From the NCBI GenBank assembly GCA_003254885.1, contig QANT01006779.1:1-64000 (forward strand): a stretch of 64,000 nucleotides of DNA. The letters are read 5' to 3'. The translations under genes were made by a program, and so were the position numbers. The notes under the pieces are model-generated. The model did not search any database and had not been told where the DNA came from. It worked only from the letters and a program-made list of their open reading frames with translations. Positions 13,301-25,239 of the stretch are shown here, in pieces (position 1 is the stretch's first letter; each line of letters opens with the position of its first letter). This DNA is from Purshia tridentata (taxonomy: Eukaryota > Streptophyta > Magnoliopsida > Rosales > Rosaceae).

Positions 13301-13531
13301 AAGCCTACCAGAAGGATCAGTAAGAGCTTCTCCAAAGGTGAGAAGCGCTTGTCTCTCTTCCTTGATGCAAGAATTGATCACACCACTGCTAGATGGAAGT
13401 CCATCACCCAAACATAAACAGAGATAACTTGTAGTGTGTAGATATGAAATGGCCAAAAAGAATAAGAGCAAATAGTAGTGAATAATATTGAGGTGATAAT
13501 TGGTAGGGTTGAAGTTAGCGTAGCTACCCAT
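10382..13531 (-). CDS. LRR receptor-like protein, EIX type (intact member)
   Basis: A single exon of 1049 residues with a true ATG. It has a signal peptide, a cysteine-bearing LRR cap (EERQALLTF...CCQWKGISC, about residues 55-95), a long run of plant-type LRRs (LxxLxxLxLSxNxxxGxIP), a non-LRR island at about 808-843, four more LRRs, a C-terminal cap (NPSLCGVPL) and an acidic juxtamembrane stretch. A transmembrane helix with GxxxG spacing (about 986-1008) and a tail of about 40 residues follow, with no kinase. This layout matches LeEIX/Ve/Cf-type RLPs, which sense pathogen or cell-wall molecules at the plasma membrane. From family knowledge they signal through SOBIR1 and BAK1/SERK partners. 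The ligand cannot be read from sequence. It is the only member of this cluster that is open from end to end. Confidence 0.95.
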   Translation of the reverse strand: MGSYANFNPTNYHLNIIHYYLLLFFLAISYLHTTSYLCLCLGDGLPSSSGVINSCIKEERQALLTFGEALTDPSGRLSSWVGHNCCQWKGISCNNRTGHVEEMDLRNTYESNATEDLSYEQSCLGGKINPSLLSLKQLNYLDLSRNNFKGIQIPKFFGQIKSLKYLNISSASFEGEIPPHLGNLSNLNYLDLSTSTSSIFKHSSLLKIPSGNLNWLSHLSSLKYLNLGGLDLSSTGVSWLHSINMLPSLLELHLSDCQINESLPLSLSTINLTSLLVLDMSYDYITSLPSWLFNLSSLRILDLSANSFSGPLTGEFASLNSLEHLDLSCNDHQGQIPKAIGTLCRLRFLSLADNKFDGGIQELLSGFSGCKNNTLQSLDLFHNRLEGQVPASLGLLHNLQHLDLTDNNFSGSIPNSIGNLSSLKSLNLRDNQMNGSIPKSIGQLTELVELDLSGNSWEGIITEAHIINLTRLQDIQVETNRSISLIFSVTHDGWVPPFKLQKLVFKNCQVGPTFPVWLESQTDLSTVVLANAGISDSIPEDWFLKISSRAFYMDLSYNQIRGKLPLQLNFPNLRAIDLSHNQIEGSLPLQLNCPNLKSIDFGHNQIEGPLPVWTTNASVLVLKSNFLSGPIPWNVGELMPNLEELYLSENLLTGIIPPSICNMQSLLFLSLRSNKLSGEFPHAWSRGSGIVVVDVASNNLSGNIPDSVGFLRSLQVFKLNNNNFSGEIPSSLGNCSGLLSIDFGGNKFTGNIPAWIGSHVSELCMLRLRSNLFTGHIPQKLCNLGFLHILDLSHNNFFGTIPKCLNNLTSLVYAHDNSSFINYNEQTTLAVKGAELVYNSTLKLVKSIDLSSNNLQGEIPKGISSLTALGTLNLSRNQLSGTIPSKMGNLRWLETLDLSHNHLSGPIPQSFSSLNFLSHLNLSCNNLAGRIPLGNQLQVLDDSSIYEGNPSLCGVPLSKKCPGDDTSTAEDAKHNNEDGNDEGVWWFYASVVLGFIAGFWGVCGTLLIKKSWRYAYFQFFDDIKDKVALKIALQMARFQGRWRSEEEEL

Positions 13532-14197
13532 TTGACCAAGCTTACTTAATTTGCTGGAGATGGCTGGTTATTGAGCACATCTTGTGAACATATAGAGTCT
13601 AGGAGTGCCTAAAATCAATGGTCCATGCCCAGATTCCAAGTCCTCGAGCCATTTTACAAGTTATTTACAAGCATACTTTCCACACGCACGTAGCTATAGT
13701 GGTTCAGTCGTGTCTTGTTGCAAGTACAGTGGCTTTCGGAATTTTGTTGCCACATGAATATTAGAGTGTATTCAATGTATTATTCATGCTTACATGGTAT
13801 GAATTTTTTGTTCGTTACTGGTTGGTCAAATTTCATTTGTTTTTCACCAGAGTAATAACATGGATGGTCTGGTATTCACCCATCTAAGTATTGCTCGTAA
13901 TCAATAACGGAGCAGTGCTAAGTACTGCAGTCGCCTAGGACTAATAATACTGGCGAGCAAAAATGGTAACATGTTGGGTTGATGTTACTAATTAACATAT
14001 ATATAGCTTTCCATTACAGAGTCTTCTTGTTGCAGACAAGTGCACTTAATAATATTAATAATTCATGAAATAAATCGATGGTGTACTTAATATTGATAAT
14101 ATTATTCCACTACCCATTTTACAGGTTTGTAAGTACTCCAACAGGTAGATGGATCAGTTGATGCATTTTCTTGAGTTCGGTTGCCAAAGAATGATTA
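13532..14197. other. Upstream region of the intact RLP gene
   Basis: AT-rich spacer that should hold the RLP promoter (minus strand). The first 100-150 bases resemble the 5' flanks of the other RLP copies, including the phrase CAAGTCCTC(G/A)(A/G)(G/C)CC. No other gene is seen. Confidence 0.45.
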
Positions 14198-14860
14198 ATG
14201 GTGTTGGGGTTCCAAGTAAGGTTCCAAGTCCTCAACCCATTTTACAAGTTGGCAAGCCCACTGCCCAAACAGATAATGGCCCAGTGGACTTTACTCATGC
14301 AAAATTGGGAATTGTTCGTGACTGAAGCCATATTGCAAATGGAGGACCTGCTAGACAGTTCCCAATGTCAAGTTTGTGAAGCTTGAAAGGAGAAACCCGA
14401 TTATTTTCCATTTTGAAGTAACCCAGGCATCATTCTCAAAATTAATTATTAATGAAAGGAGTAGTTCAAACCCTTATAAGTCACTATGCAATATTATATT
14501 TTTTCGGAATAATACTCCACATTCTCACAAGCCTCGCACTTGTGACGTCACTTAAGTCAAACATGTGGACAACTCATACTCATATTAGGTGATGTGGAGC
14601 ACATGTGGCAGTTTGACCTAACACACGTGGGTGAACCTGTTCTGATACTATAAATGAATCTAAACATATATCTCAAAACCAATTTGCAATAGAGTAACTT
14701 AAACTCTTATAAGCCACTGAGAAGGCCTCACATTTTAAAGTGAGATTTCTCTTTAACATGGTTGTCCACTTGTCTTGTGAGATTAATGAAATGGGCTTCT
14801 GTTAAAAGGCATGCCCATGAAGAAGCTCAACTGGTCAAAAGAGAAGAAGCTCCAAATAGT
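14198..14860 (-). pseudogene. RLP gene relics, short and scrambled
   Basis: Segments at about 14318-14415 and 14765-14860 match internal parts of the RLP genes. The first corresponds to the region near 17095-17190 (conserved GTCAAGTTTGTGAAGCTTGA). The second corresponds to the LRR segment near 17260-17320 (GAAATGGGCTTCTGTTAAA). A piece at 14215-14250 resembles RLP 5' flanking DNA. The order and surroundings are broken and no long open frame remains. I read this as the remains of another RLP copy deleted down to fragments. Confidence 0.7.
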
Positions 14861-14959
14861 CAAACTTAGTGAACCAATTGGCTGACTTGGTCTTTCACGT
14901 TATATTTTTGGTTTCTTGCCTACATTCTCACAATTGGTCAAAAGTAAACCTGCTGCGGA

Positions 14960-15069
14960 AGTACGTACTGAAGTATGTTCTATTTTCCTTCTATTTTCCT
15001 TAATCTATTTACACACCAGATATTATTTGTAGAGCCTGAAGGAAGTTAGCTAGGACCAATTTCAACTTA
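14960..15069 (+). pseudogene. Degenerate copy of the ARPC2A last exon and its intron end
   Basis: This stretch matches about 9412-9497 of ARPC2A. It keeps CTGAAGTATGTTCT, then CCTTAATCTATTTA, the acceptor-like TTGTAG and a damaged version of the ten-codon terminal exon (about 15033-15069), with small insertions. It cannot be expressed as ARPC2A. It probably came with a duplicated block that carried the ARPC2A 3' end plus its RLP neighbour. Confidence 0.8.
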
Positions 15070-15575
15070 AAAATAATTGTTATTTAGTTCAGGGCATTCT
15101 TGAGTCGATCCCCTACCTATTTCCTTCTCACAATTTATTTTTTCTTCTTTTTATGGTAAATAGACACTCCACCGAGAACAAATCATTAAAAATATATGAA
15201 ATGGACTACATCAATCTCTTATTATTAGGAGAACAATTATTAAAATTTAAAAGATACAAATATTACTAGATATATAAGCATACATGCAAGTATGTATGTT
15301 AATTAATACAAGATTCCAAGATAAATAAAAGAAGAAAAACATATGGTCGACCAAGACCGGCCTCAGTCGCCGCCAAACGCGCTCCCACTTGCTAGTGCCA
15401 TAAAGCTTTAATTTGTAAAAGGTAAAATTAGAGAACTGAAATGAAAGTTTCCCTTAATTTAATAGCGTGCAAGTACACATAATACATTACAAGATAGAAA
15501 AAAGAAAACATCAAATGACTTTGAATATAATGATTGCTTAAGCATTTTAGTATTTACCTTTCTTTTCTTTTCCAA
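15070..15575. other. 3' flank of the second RLP gene
   Basis: AT-rich DNA similar in parts to the 3' flank of the first RLP gene (about 9740-10380), for example a shared region reading ATATATGAA(A/C)(T/C) followed by GGACTACATC-like sequence. No gene is seen. Confidence 0.5.
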
Positions 15576-18500
15576 TTAAGAATTTCGTTGCAAGCGAGCC
15601 ACTTTCAATGCAATTGCTAGTAATACCTTGTCTTTGATGTCATCGAACAATTGGAAACAAGCATACCTCCATGACTTGTTGATGATTAATGTGCCACAAA
15701 CACCCCAAAAACCTCCGATAAAGCCAAGTACCATGCTAACATAGAACCAAAACACATAGTTATCATTTTCATCTTCATCACTACCACGCTTTGTACCACT
15801 ACTTGTAGAGGTGACTTCATCATCTGGACACTTAGTTAAAAGAGGTACCCCACACAATGATGGATTACCCTCATAAATGGATGGATCTTCCAGCGTCCGC
15901 AGTTGGTTGCCCGAAGGAATTCTACCAGTCAAGTTATTATAAGATAAATTGAAGTGATTCAAGAAGGTTAAGGATGAAAGACTCTGAGGAATCCGTCCTG
16001 AAAGGTGGTTTTGTGATAGATCCAAAGTTTCCACCCAACGCAAGTTTCCAATCTTGACGGGTATGTTTCCACTTAGTTGATTCCATGAAAAGTTGAGGAC
16101 ACGCAATGCACTGAGGTTGCTTATTTCTTCAGGGATTTCGCCTTCTAAATTATTTGATGAAAGATCGATGCTTTTCACTGATGTCAAAGTGGTGTTGTAT
16201 TGGAGATCTCTTCCTTTCAATGTCACTGTTATTTGTTGATCATATTCATGGTACAAGTCATAATAACTGGAAGTACCGTACGTTAGAGCACTCATATTAT
16301 TCAAACACTTGGGAATAGTCCCAGAAAAGTTGTTGTCACCCAAGTCGAGGATGTGAAGGTAGCCAAGATTGCACAATTTTCGGGGGATAATGCCACTTAA
16401 GAAGTTGGATCGCAATCGTAGGATAAATATATTGCAAACATTTGATCCCATCCATGAAGGTATGTTTCCAGTAAGTCTATTACCTCCAAGATCAAGACTC
16501 CTCAAATTAGTGCAATTTTGCAAGGACATGGGAATTTCACCTTCAAAATTGTTGTTGTCCATCTTCAACATAAAAAGAGAACTTGGGGCACCCATTGAAC
16601 TTGGAATAGTACCTGAGAGATTGTTGTTTGCGACATCTATGATCAATATTTCACTCCACACACTCCATGCTTGAGGGAATTCTCCGGATAACTCATTGCT
16701 TCTTAGAGAAAGGACTAGCAAGTTTTGCATGTTGCAAATAGAGGGTGGTATAGATCCGTTCAAATGATTTTCAGATAAAAACAATTCTTGCAACTTTGGA
16801 AACCGTTGGTCCAAATTCAATGGAATTGGTCCGGAAAATGAATTACTTTCAAGACACAAGTCGTTGAGATTATTGATGGTCCAAAGTGGGAGTGGACCCT
16901 GCAATTGATTGTGACCCAAATCTAGAAGCTGTAATTTTGGAAATTCCAATTGGATTGATGGAAGGTTTCCACGGATTTCGTTGTAAGATAAATCCAAATA
17001 TTCGACGTGGGAAGAAATTTTCATCCACCATTCCTCGGGTATGGAATCCGAAATGCCAGTGCCAATAAGATTGACAAAGTGTAGCTCAGTTTGAGACTGA
17101 AGCCATACTGCAAAGGCAGGACCTACTAGACAGTTCCTAATGTCAAGTTTGTGAAGCTTGAAAGGAGGAACCCAATTATTTCCCACATTGAAAATGACGG
17201 ACCTTCGTTGGTACACTTGTTTTGCGTCTTCTGTGCCTAGTGCAAGATATTCTAATCTTGTGAGATTTATGAAATGGGCTTCGGTTAAAAAGCCTGACCA
17301 TGAATTCCAAGACAGATCTAGGTGAACTAGCTCAGAGAGTTGTCCCAAACATTCAGGAATGGACCCATTCAAATGATTATTGAAGAGTCTAAGAAAATTC
17401 AAATTGTGAAGCAACCCTAAAGAGGCAGGCAATTCACTTTCCAGCCTATTAGAAGACAAATCTAGTGACTCTAGGTTGTTATCTGTACAAGTACCTGATA
17501 AACCACTGAAAAGCTCTTGAATCCCCCCATCAAATTTGTTGTCCGCGAGATTTAACTTCTTTAGCTTACACAAACTTCCAATGAGTTTGGGGATTTGACC
17601 TTCAAGGCCATTGAGAGATAAGTCAAGGTCTTCGAGTGACTTGAGGCTTGCAAGTTCTCCTGGAAAAGGACCACTGAAAGAATTCCTCCTCAGGTCAAGT
17701 CTAGTGAGGCTAGTTAGATTGAAAAACCATATAGGAAATGAAGAGTAGTTGAAATCATTATATGACATGTCAAGGATCAAGAGTGATGTGAGGTTAATGG
17801 TGCGTAGTGAGAGTGGGAGGCTTTTAATGGAGCATGTGGACAAGTGTAACTCTAATAGGGAAGGAAGCTTGTTAACAGAATGCACCCAACTTACTCCTGT
17901 GTTGCTAAGGTCGATTCCTTCGAGATTGAGGCATTTTAGAGAAGAGAGATGAGAAAGCCAATTCAAGTTTCTGGAAGGTATTTCCAAGAAAGAGTTGTCA
18001 CTACTACTGAGGTCAAGATAGTTCAAGTTTGATAGGTTACCAAGATGAGGTGGAATCTCTCCCCCGAATGATGCGGAGGAGATATTGAGATACCTCAAAC
18101 CTTTAAGCTGACCAAAGAATTTGGGAATGTGAATCTGTTGAAAATCATTTCTGCTTAGGTCTAGGTAATTCAAATATTTCAACTTAAGCAAAGAAGGATT
18201 GATCTTACCCCCCAAACAAGACTGTTCATAATCTGAGTCGTCCCCTTCTCCATCAAAAAAGGATACTGGATCAAATACATGTGTATTTCGGAGGTCTATC
18301 TGTGCAACGTGACCTGTGCGGTTTGTTGGGCTAATTAAATATCCAGCCCATGTTCTACAGAAGCTTGTAGAATACTCTTCATTCTTAAGTTGGTGGAATT
18401 ATCTAGAGAACTCCACAAATGTTGAATATTGGTGCAAGCTAGAAACTTGTGGAAATATCTAGAGACTAATCAATTCTCCTAGTAGCTAGAAATTTGTGGA

Positions 18501-19239
18501 AATATCTAGAGACTAATCAATTGTCCAAGTTGCTAGAAGGATCCATCCATGGCTATAAAAGGAGGATGAGGCTTGGCATTTAACATCAAGCAATTGGAAG
18601 CAATCAAGCTAATTGCATTCCGACTACCACTCAAAGTGAGGAGTGAGAGTATAGAGAAAGAGAGAGTGTGAGAGAAGTGAAGTATTTCTTTTGGTGTTTC
18701 CTTCAAGGTGTTCATAGCTTGAAGAAGTGGTGATTCCTCTTGTACTCTCTAGGTGTTCATCAAGTCTTGTTCTTAGACTTAGTAAGATCTTTCCGTTGTA
18801 CCCATTATTTGATATAGTGGAGTTATTCTAATATCGCTGCCCGTGGACGTAGGCACACTGCCGAACCACGTTAAATCCTTGGTGTCCTTATTTACTTTTT
18901 CTCTTGCCTATTTCTTTATTGGTTTGAGTTTGTGTTTTTCCATTCTATCTAATCGATCCTAACACGGTTGTCACATGAAATCCCTTTCCATCGACAGCAG
19001 TGAAGTCCTACCCAAGAAGAAAGCCTCCTAGAAGGATCAGTAAGATCATGTTTAAAGCTAAGAAGTGCTTGTCTCTCTTCCTCGATGCATGATTTCACAT
19101 TGCCTGGAAGTCCATCACCCAAACAGAGTTTAGTACTACTCTGCAGATATGAGGAGGCCAAAAACAAAAAGAGCAAATAGTGAGCAATATTGAAGTGAAA
19201 GCTGGGAGGGCTGAATAAGTTTGCATAGCCAATATCCAT
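15576..19239 (-). pseudogene. LRR receptor-like protein, EIX type, split by a solo LTR
   Basis: The 5' part (19239-18965) encodes the signal peptide and N-terminal cap ([35 protein letters not shown]). The 3' part (18323-15576) encodes the LRRs, island, C-terminal cap (NPSLCGVPL), transmembrane helix and short tail. Between them sits a 641-bp LTR. Leaving aside the insert and one copy of the 5-bp duplication, 270 plus 2748 bases remain, both multiples of three, and no other stop is seen. The host gene was therefore probably intact (about 1005 residues) when the element landed. As it stands, translation from the natural ATG would run into the LTR and stop. A long open frame downstream of the insert could only start internally, without a signal peptide, so I call it a recent pseudogene. 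Confidence 0.9.
18324..18964 (+). mobile_element. Solo LTR, Ty1/copia-type, inserted in an RLP gene
   Basis: A 641-bp LTR with ends TGTTGGG and CCTAACA, flanked by a perfect 5-bp target duplication CGGTT (18319-18323 and 18965-18969). A TATAAAAGG box lies near 18556. The 3' part has the phrase GTGGACGTAGGCACACTGCC, common near the end of plant copia LTRs. No internal region or second LTR is present, so this is a solo LTR left by LTR-LTR recombination. The LTR itself looks whole. The perfect duplication and otherwise open host frame suggest a young insertion. Confidence 0.92.
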
Positions 19240-21084
19240 TTTTGTACAAATCAAGTTTTCTTAATTTGTTGCAGATGGCTACTGAGTGGTGCAGTAAGTG
19301 AATTTATAGGACGCTAGGAGCGCGTAGAATCAATATTGAAATCAAGGGATGTCCAGATTTCAAAGTCCTCAACCCATTTTACAAGTTTGCAAGTCTTTAC
19401 TGAAGTTTACAAGGCTTAAATTAAAGTATATGTAAGTTTTGGCAACAAGGCTTTGATGGGTGATAGGTGGGTTTTAATAATCCAAGCAATGGGGACTTTG
19501 AACTCTATTAGCGGATAACTGCCTATTGAGAGAGGCAGAGGGCCAAGGACTCAATAATAATTAATATGCTTCTTGCATGTAAATGGTGATAGGCAGGATC
19601 TTAGTAATAAAGATTAATTAATGTGTGCTAATTAAAAGTTTAATGTGTGTGGCCGTCAGTGTCTTGCTTATCAATAATAAGTCTTGCCCTACTTTTTCTT
19701 TTCGGACAATTAATATATGCTTGGGTCACACTTAAGTGAGACATACATGTCATTCCAATCTTTTTAAAATGTATGTTCTACAATACGCTCAGAAACAAAA
19801 TCGTTTATTTTTAGATTACTTAGTAAAAATCATCTCAATAAATTTCAACCAAACTGAAAATCGTTTGGTTGTATAATTATTATCGAATAATTAGAATAAA
19901 TTGACAATTTAGTCAAGAAATCATTCTTTAAATATAAACTATTCATTTTTTCTATTTATTCAAACAGTTATATAACTAAACAATTCTGAATGAATTGAGT
20001 TTCTAGAAAGATATCTTTAATATAGGCACAATTGTTACGTAATTTCCAATTAAGCAGTAAGTGCAGAGAAGATAGGCATAAATAAAATAATAAGACTTCT
20101 TTTGGCAATGATTGAGTTGGAGCAGAGTGATAATTCATTTTGTACGCTTATATCTGAACTTAATTAACATGAACGTACATTTGCAATGTAATTTTAGTAT
20201 TTAAGAACATTTACCCTAACAAGTTACACTTAAGGTCCCCATGGATGAAGTTAATTTGAATACTACCCTTTCGAATATCATTTTATGAAAAGAAAATATT
20301 TATAGTTTATTAAGTTATATCTCACAAAAAAATTTGTTATAGAAATGCAAATATATCTTGGTGCTGTTTCTACAAATGATGTGATCTTGGTCTGGCTACT
20401 CTGGTTGCAATACGTTGTATTCTTCCTGGACTCAAATATTTATGTACTTTGATACGTAAGGCAGTTCAAACCTCAAAGTAGTCAAAACCGCCTCACTGCC
20501 ACAAGCAAGATAAGATCGAATAAGGTCGTGGAAAATACCTTTTGAATATGATCGTCATGAAATTCTTGGCATAAAGTCTTTGATGGGCAATGGGTACTAC
20601 TTATATATGTATAGTCCATTATATATGTCACATTTTATCTACATATTTATAATTATTTTTGTTGTACAAAATTAATGACACGTATTATTATATAAAATGG
20701 TTTGTTTTTTCTGAATTATTTGTGTGTGCATGATTTTTATATACAATATTAGAGATGTAAAAATGGTTATTTTAAGATACGTGCATGTATAGGGAAGAGT
20801 TTGCCATCGACTTTTAGGCCGGTAAGGCCTCTTCGTTACCAAAAAGAAAAAAAAAGTTTGTCAGACTCATATATAGGAAGAAAAACTGCAGAAGCAACTT
20901 TGTACACGAGATTAACATAAAAAACAACAACCGATTACATCAGGATTAGGAAAAACAAAATGAGGAACAAATAGATGCATACCCAAGGGGGCAAAATCAA
21001 ATGAGGAACAAACAGTTGAAGAAGGCCCAAAGGACCAGCAACAACTCAAAATTAAAAATCTTCTATTTTCTTTTCTTATTAAGA
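19240..21084. other. Spacer between second and third RLP genes
   Basis: The first about 350 bases (to about 19600) are the 5' flank of the second RLP gene; a closely similar copy is found at about 25420-25770. The rest is AT-rich with no gene, RNA or clear transposon ends that I can support. Confidence 0.5.
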
Positions 21085-24000
21085 TCATGTCCTTCGCCAA
21101 CGAGCTACTCTCAATGCAATTGCTAATGCTACTTTATCTTTGATGTCATCGAAGAATCGAAAATAGGCATAGCTCCATGATTTCTTTACAACTAATGTAC
21201 CACAAACACCCCAAAAGCCTACAATAAAGCCAAGTCCCATGCTCACATAGAACCCAAAAACTCCCATATCATTAACATCTTCATTATTCTCTTTTCGATC
21301 CTCACTAGTGGAAGTGTCATCTTCCGGGCACTTAGTTGAAAGAGGAACCCCACACAATGATGGATTGCCTTCATAAATGGATGCATCACCTAGTGTTTGG
21401 AGTTGATTACCCAAAGGAATTTTTCCAGTCAAGTTGTTATAAGATAAATTCAAATGAGACAAGGAAGTTAGAGAAGAAAAGCTTTGAGGAATTTGTCCTG
21501 AAAGATGGTTGTGCGAGAGATCAAGAGTTTCCAGCCAAGGTACATTCCCAATCTTTGAGGGAATTTTTCCAGTTAATTGATTCCTTGACAAGTTCAAAGT
21601 ACCCAATCCGATGAGACTGGTTATTTCTTCAGGGATTTTACCTTCTAAATTATTTAATGAGAGATCAATGCTATATATCCAATCCAGAGTCCTGTAATAT
21701 TCAAGATCTCTTCCCTTGGACGTCACCGTTGTATGCGCCTCGTATATTGCTGACAGATTTTGATAATTTGTGAAATTATCATAGAGGAGAGCAGTCATAT
21801 TATTCAGACATTTGGGAATGGTCCCTGACAAGTTGTTGTGACCAAGGTCTAGGATATGATGATACTGAAGATTGCACAACTGGTGGGGGATATGTCCGCT
21901 AAGAAAGTTGGATCTCAATCGCAGCATGGACAACATTGGAAAGTTTGATTCAATCCATAAAGGTACTTTTCCAGTGAATCTGTTGCCTCCAAGATCAATA
22001 AGCGCCAAATAAGACGAGTTTGTCAAGGAATAAGGAATTTCACCGCCAAAATTATTGTCATTCATCTTCAATATAAGAAGGGAATTTGGGACACCCATTG
22101 AACTGGCAATACTGCCAGCAAGATTGTTGTTTGCCACATCCACAACATACATCATACTCCACACACTCCATGCTTGAGGGAACTCGCCATGTAAATGATT
22201 GCTCCTGAGGGAGAGGGTTGACAAGCTTTGTATGTTGCAAATAGAGGGAGGAATAGTACCATTCAAATGATTCTCAGAAAGATACAATTCTTGCAATTGG
22301 GGAAAAAATTGGTCAAAATTCGAGGGAATTGGGCCGAAAAATAAATTACTTTCAAGATTAAGGACAGTGGCATTAGCGGACCAAAGTGGAAGAGGGCCCT
22401 CAAATTGATTATGACTCAAATCTAGATGCTGTAAATTTGGAATTTCAATTGGAATGGAAGCTTTCCACAGAGTTGGTTGTAAGATAAATCCAGAACTTTG
22501 ATTTGGGAAGATATCTTTAAGAACCATTCCTCAGGTACGGAATCTGAGATTCCAATACTGCGAAGGTAGATACGAGATAGTTCAGTTTGAACTTGAAGCC
22601 ATACTGCAAAGGCAGGACCTACTTGGCAGTTCTCAATGACAATAGTGTGAAGCTTGAAAGGAGGAACCCACTCGTAAGGGATGTTAAAAATGAGGGAGCA
22701 CTACTAGAAAAAACAACATCAGGCATAGAGCAATATTTGTGCCCTCTAACAAGGAAGATCACAATTATTTGTGCTCTTTTAACTTTGGTAACGATAAATA
22801 TTAATTTAATATTTTGGTTATCACATCTGTCAGTCAGCACTTGAATACTATTCAAGAAGCACAAATGAGTGGCACAATTATATATGCCTAAAATTTAAAG
22901 AGCACATTTCTATTTATATTTGTGGCCGATGACAAAATCAGTATCACGAAACTATAATTGTGCCTTTTTACCTGTGCCTAATAAGGATTTTTCTAGTAGT
23001 GGAGATAGATGGGTCCATGACTAGTGCAAGGTCTTCTAGTCTTGTGAGATTTATGAAATGGGCTTCTGTTAAAATGCCTTTCCATGAATTCAAGGACAAA
23101 TCTAGTTGAACTAGCTTAGAGAGTTGTCCTAAACTCTCAGGAATGAACCCGTTCATACCATTATGATCCAGTTTCAAAGACTGTAAATTGTGTAGCATCC
23201 CTAAGGTTGCAGGCAATTCGCCTATCAACCTATTAGAAGACAAATCTAGTGAGTCCAATATGTTATTCGTACCATTTGAGAAACCAGTCAAAAGATCTCG
23301 AATACCCCCATCAAATTGGTTACCTGCAAGACTTAACATCTTTAGATTGCCCAAATTTCCAATGAATGTTGGAATTTGACCTTGGAGGTCATTGTGGGAT
23401 AAATCAAGGCGTTCTAGAGATTTGAGGCTTGCAAACTCGCCAGGAAAGGGACCACTGAATGAATTCACACTTAGATCAAGACTTGTGAGGTAAGTGAGAT
23501 TGAAAATCCATTTGGGAAATGAGGAATTAATTATATTATGTGACATATCAAGGGTCAAAAGTGATGTGAAGTTAATGCGATGCAGTGAGGGTGGAAGGCT
23601 TTGAATCCCACATGAAACTAAGTGTAGCTCTAATAAGGATGGAAGCATGTTAACAACATGTAGCCAACTTACCCCATTGCTGCCAAGGTCAAGTCCTCCG
23701 AGATTGAGGTATTTTAAAGAAGAGAGATGAGGAAGACAATTCAAGTTTCCGGAAGACATTTTCAGTAAATTCCAACTGAGGTCAAGACAATTCAAGTTTG
23801 ACAAGTTACCAAGAGAAGGGGGAATCTCTCCCCAAAATGATGCAGCAGAGAGATTGAGATAACTCAAACTTTTACGCTGCCCAAAGAACTTGGGAATTGG
23901 GATATCATCAAATTTATTATTGCTTAAGTCCAAGTAATTTAAATGTTTCAAACTACCCAAAGAAAGATTTATCTTACCCCCCAAGAAAGACCGTTGATAA

Positions 24001-24344
24001 GTTAACTCGTCCCATTTTGGTTCGCCGAAGGAAGGCACATATGTATTCCGAAGGTCCACCTCTACAACGTGACCTGTGCCATTGTTACATAAAATCCCTC
24101 CCCACTGACAGCAACGGTGACCTACCCAAGAAGAAAGCCTGCTTGAAGGATCAGTAAAATCTTGTTTAAAGGTGAGAAGGGCATGTCTCTCTTTGTCGAT
24201 GCATGGTTTCACACTTCCTGGAAATCCATCACCCAAACAGAGTTTACTAGTGTATTGGCATGAAGAGGCCAAAAACAAAAAGAACAAATAGTGAGCAATA
24301 TTAAGATAAAAAGTTGTAGGGATGAAGTTAGTATAGCTGTCCAT
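21085..24344 (-). pseudogene. LRR receptor-like protein, EIX type, split by a CACTA element and a frameshift
   Basis: The gene starts at a true ATG (24344) with signal peptide and cap (EERHALLTF-like [27 protein letters not shown]). LRRs follow down to about 23002, where a 303-bp CACTA miniature element intervenes. Coding resumes at 22698 in the same frame. A second lesion lies at about 22440-22444: the other copies have three T in the codon run AAATTTCCAAAT, while this one has two, a one-base loss that shifts the frame. The last 480 codons (22527-21085) stay open in the shifted frame, with the island, C-terminal cap, transmembrane helix and tail. Without the element the length is one base short of 985 codons, which agrees with a single-base deletion. 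A base-calling error cannot be excluded for the frameshift. Confidence 0.9.
22699..23001. mobile_element. CACTA (En/Spm) miniature element inside an RLP gene
   Basis: A 303-bp element with the classic ends CACTACTAGAAAAA and TTTTTCTAGTAGTG, flanked by a perfect 3-bp target duplication GAG (22696-22698 and 23002-23004). The ends and target size are diagnostic of CACTA transposons. There is no transposase, so it is non-autonomous. The interior is AT-rich with short palindromes. Confidence 0.96.
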
Positions 24345-25239
24345 AATTTAAGGCTTGCTGTGTTGCACATGGATAGCTACTAATCATGAGAACATGTGAA
24401 TTTATAAGAAGTCACGAGCGCGTAAAATCAACATTAGAGTAAATTTATAGGAAGTCATGAGCACGTAAAATGAATTTTAAAAAGTATTTATAAGAATTCA
24501 TGATCACGTTAAATCAATATTAAAATGAATTTCTTGACAATATTCCAAGTCCTCAGCCCATTTCACGAGTTTGCAAGTTGAAGTCGACTCAAGTTTACAT
24601 GATTCACAAATAGGCATAAATTAAACTAAACCCTGTTGTAAAGTTAATTTTGGCATTAAGACTAAACCAGACTACTAGCGGATGGCTATTGAAAGAGGGA
24701 AAGGGCCAAGGACCCAATAATTAATATTGATAGGATCTTGGTAATCGACAATAAGTAATCGTGATAGGATCTTGGTAATCAATAAATAATTATATGTATG
24801 AGGAGCAAAGAGTAAGTTAATGTTGCTGGCCGGCAGTGTCTTGCTAATTATAATATAGTTGATTAGTCTTGCTTCACTTAAGCACAATTGATTTGTAAAC
24901 AATCAGCCTATAGATTGAACCTTTTGTGTTTAAAATGTCTGATTGATTGATTGAAGGCCTAGTTTTAAGCTGAAGGGTGCCTTCACGGCACAGCCAGATA
25001 AGAATATCAGAGACCCTGGGAATTCAAGCATCAAAGTAGTCAAAACTCAAAATTATAAAAACCTCAGTCTCATAGCCACAGCAAGATATATAAGAGTAAT
25101 CATCTGCTCCAAGTTTTGTATTTATCTATACATGGTACATCGTACGGTGTTAACATTTTAATCACATTAATATGAATTCCAAGTTGTCATTGATGGGAGG
25201 AAAACTGAAGAAGCACAGCAGAAGTTTACAAGGAGTAAT
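24345..25239. other. Upstream region of the third RLP gene
   Basis: The RLP 5' flank includes three short imperfect direct repeats around 24390-24530, each containing GAATTTATA or TAAGAA with CACG(T/A)(A/T)AAAT. A second repeated phrase, GATAGGATCTTGGTAAT(C), occurs twice near 24730-24780. No gene is seen. Confidence 0.55.

Noticed and set aside
14458-14740. Possible miniature element with ACGTCA/CACGTG-like motifs
   Set aside because: No matching inverted ends or target duplication could be found.
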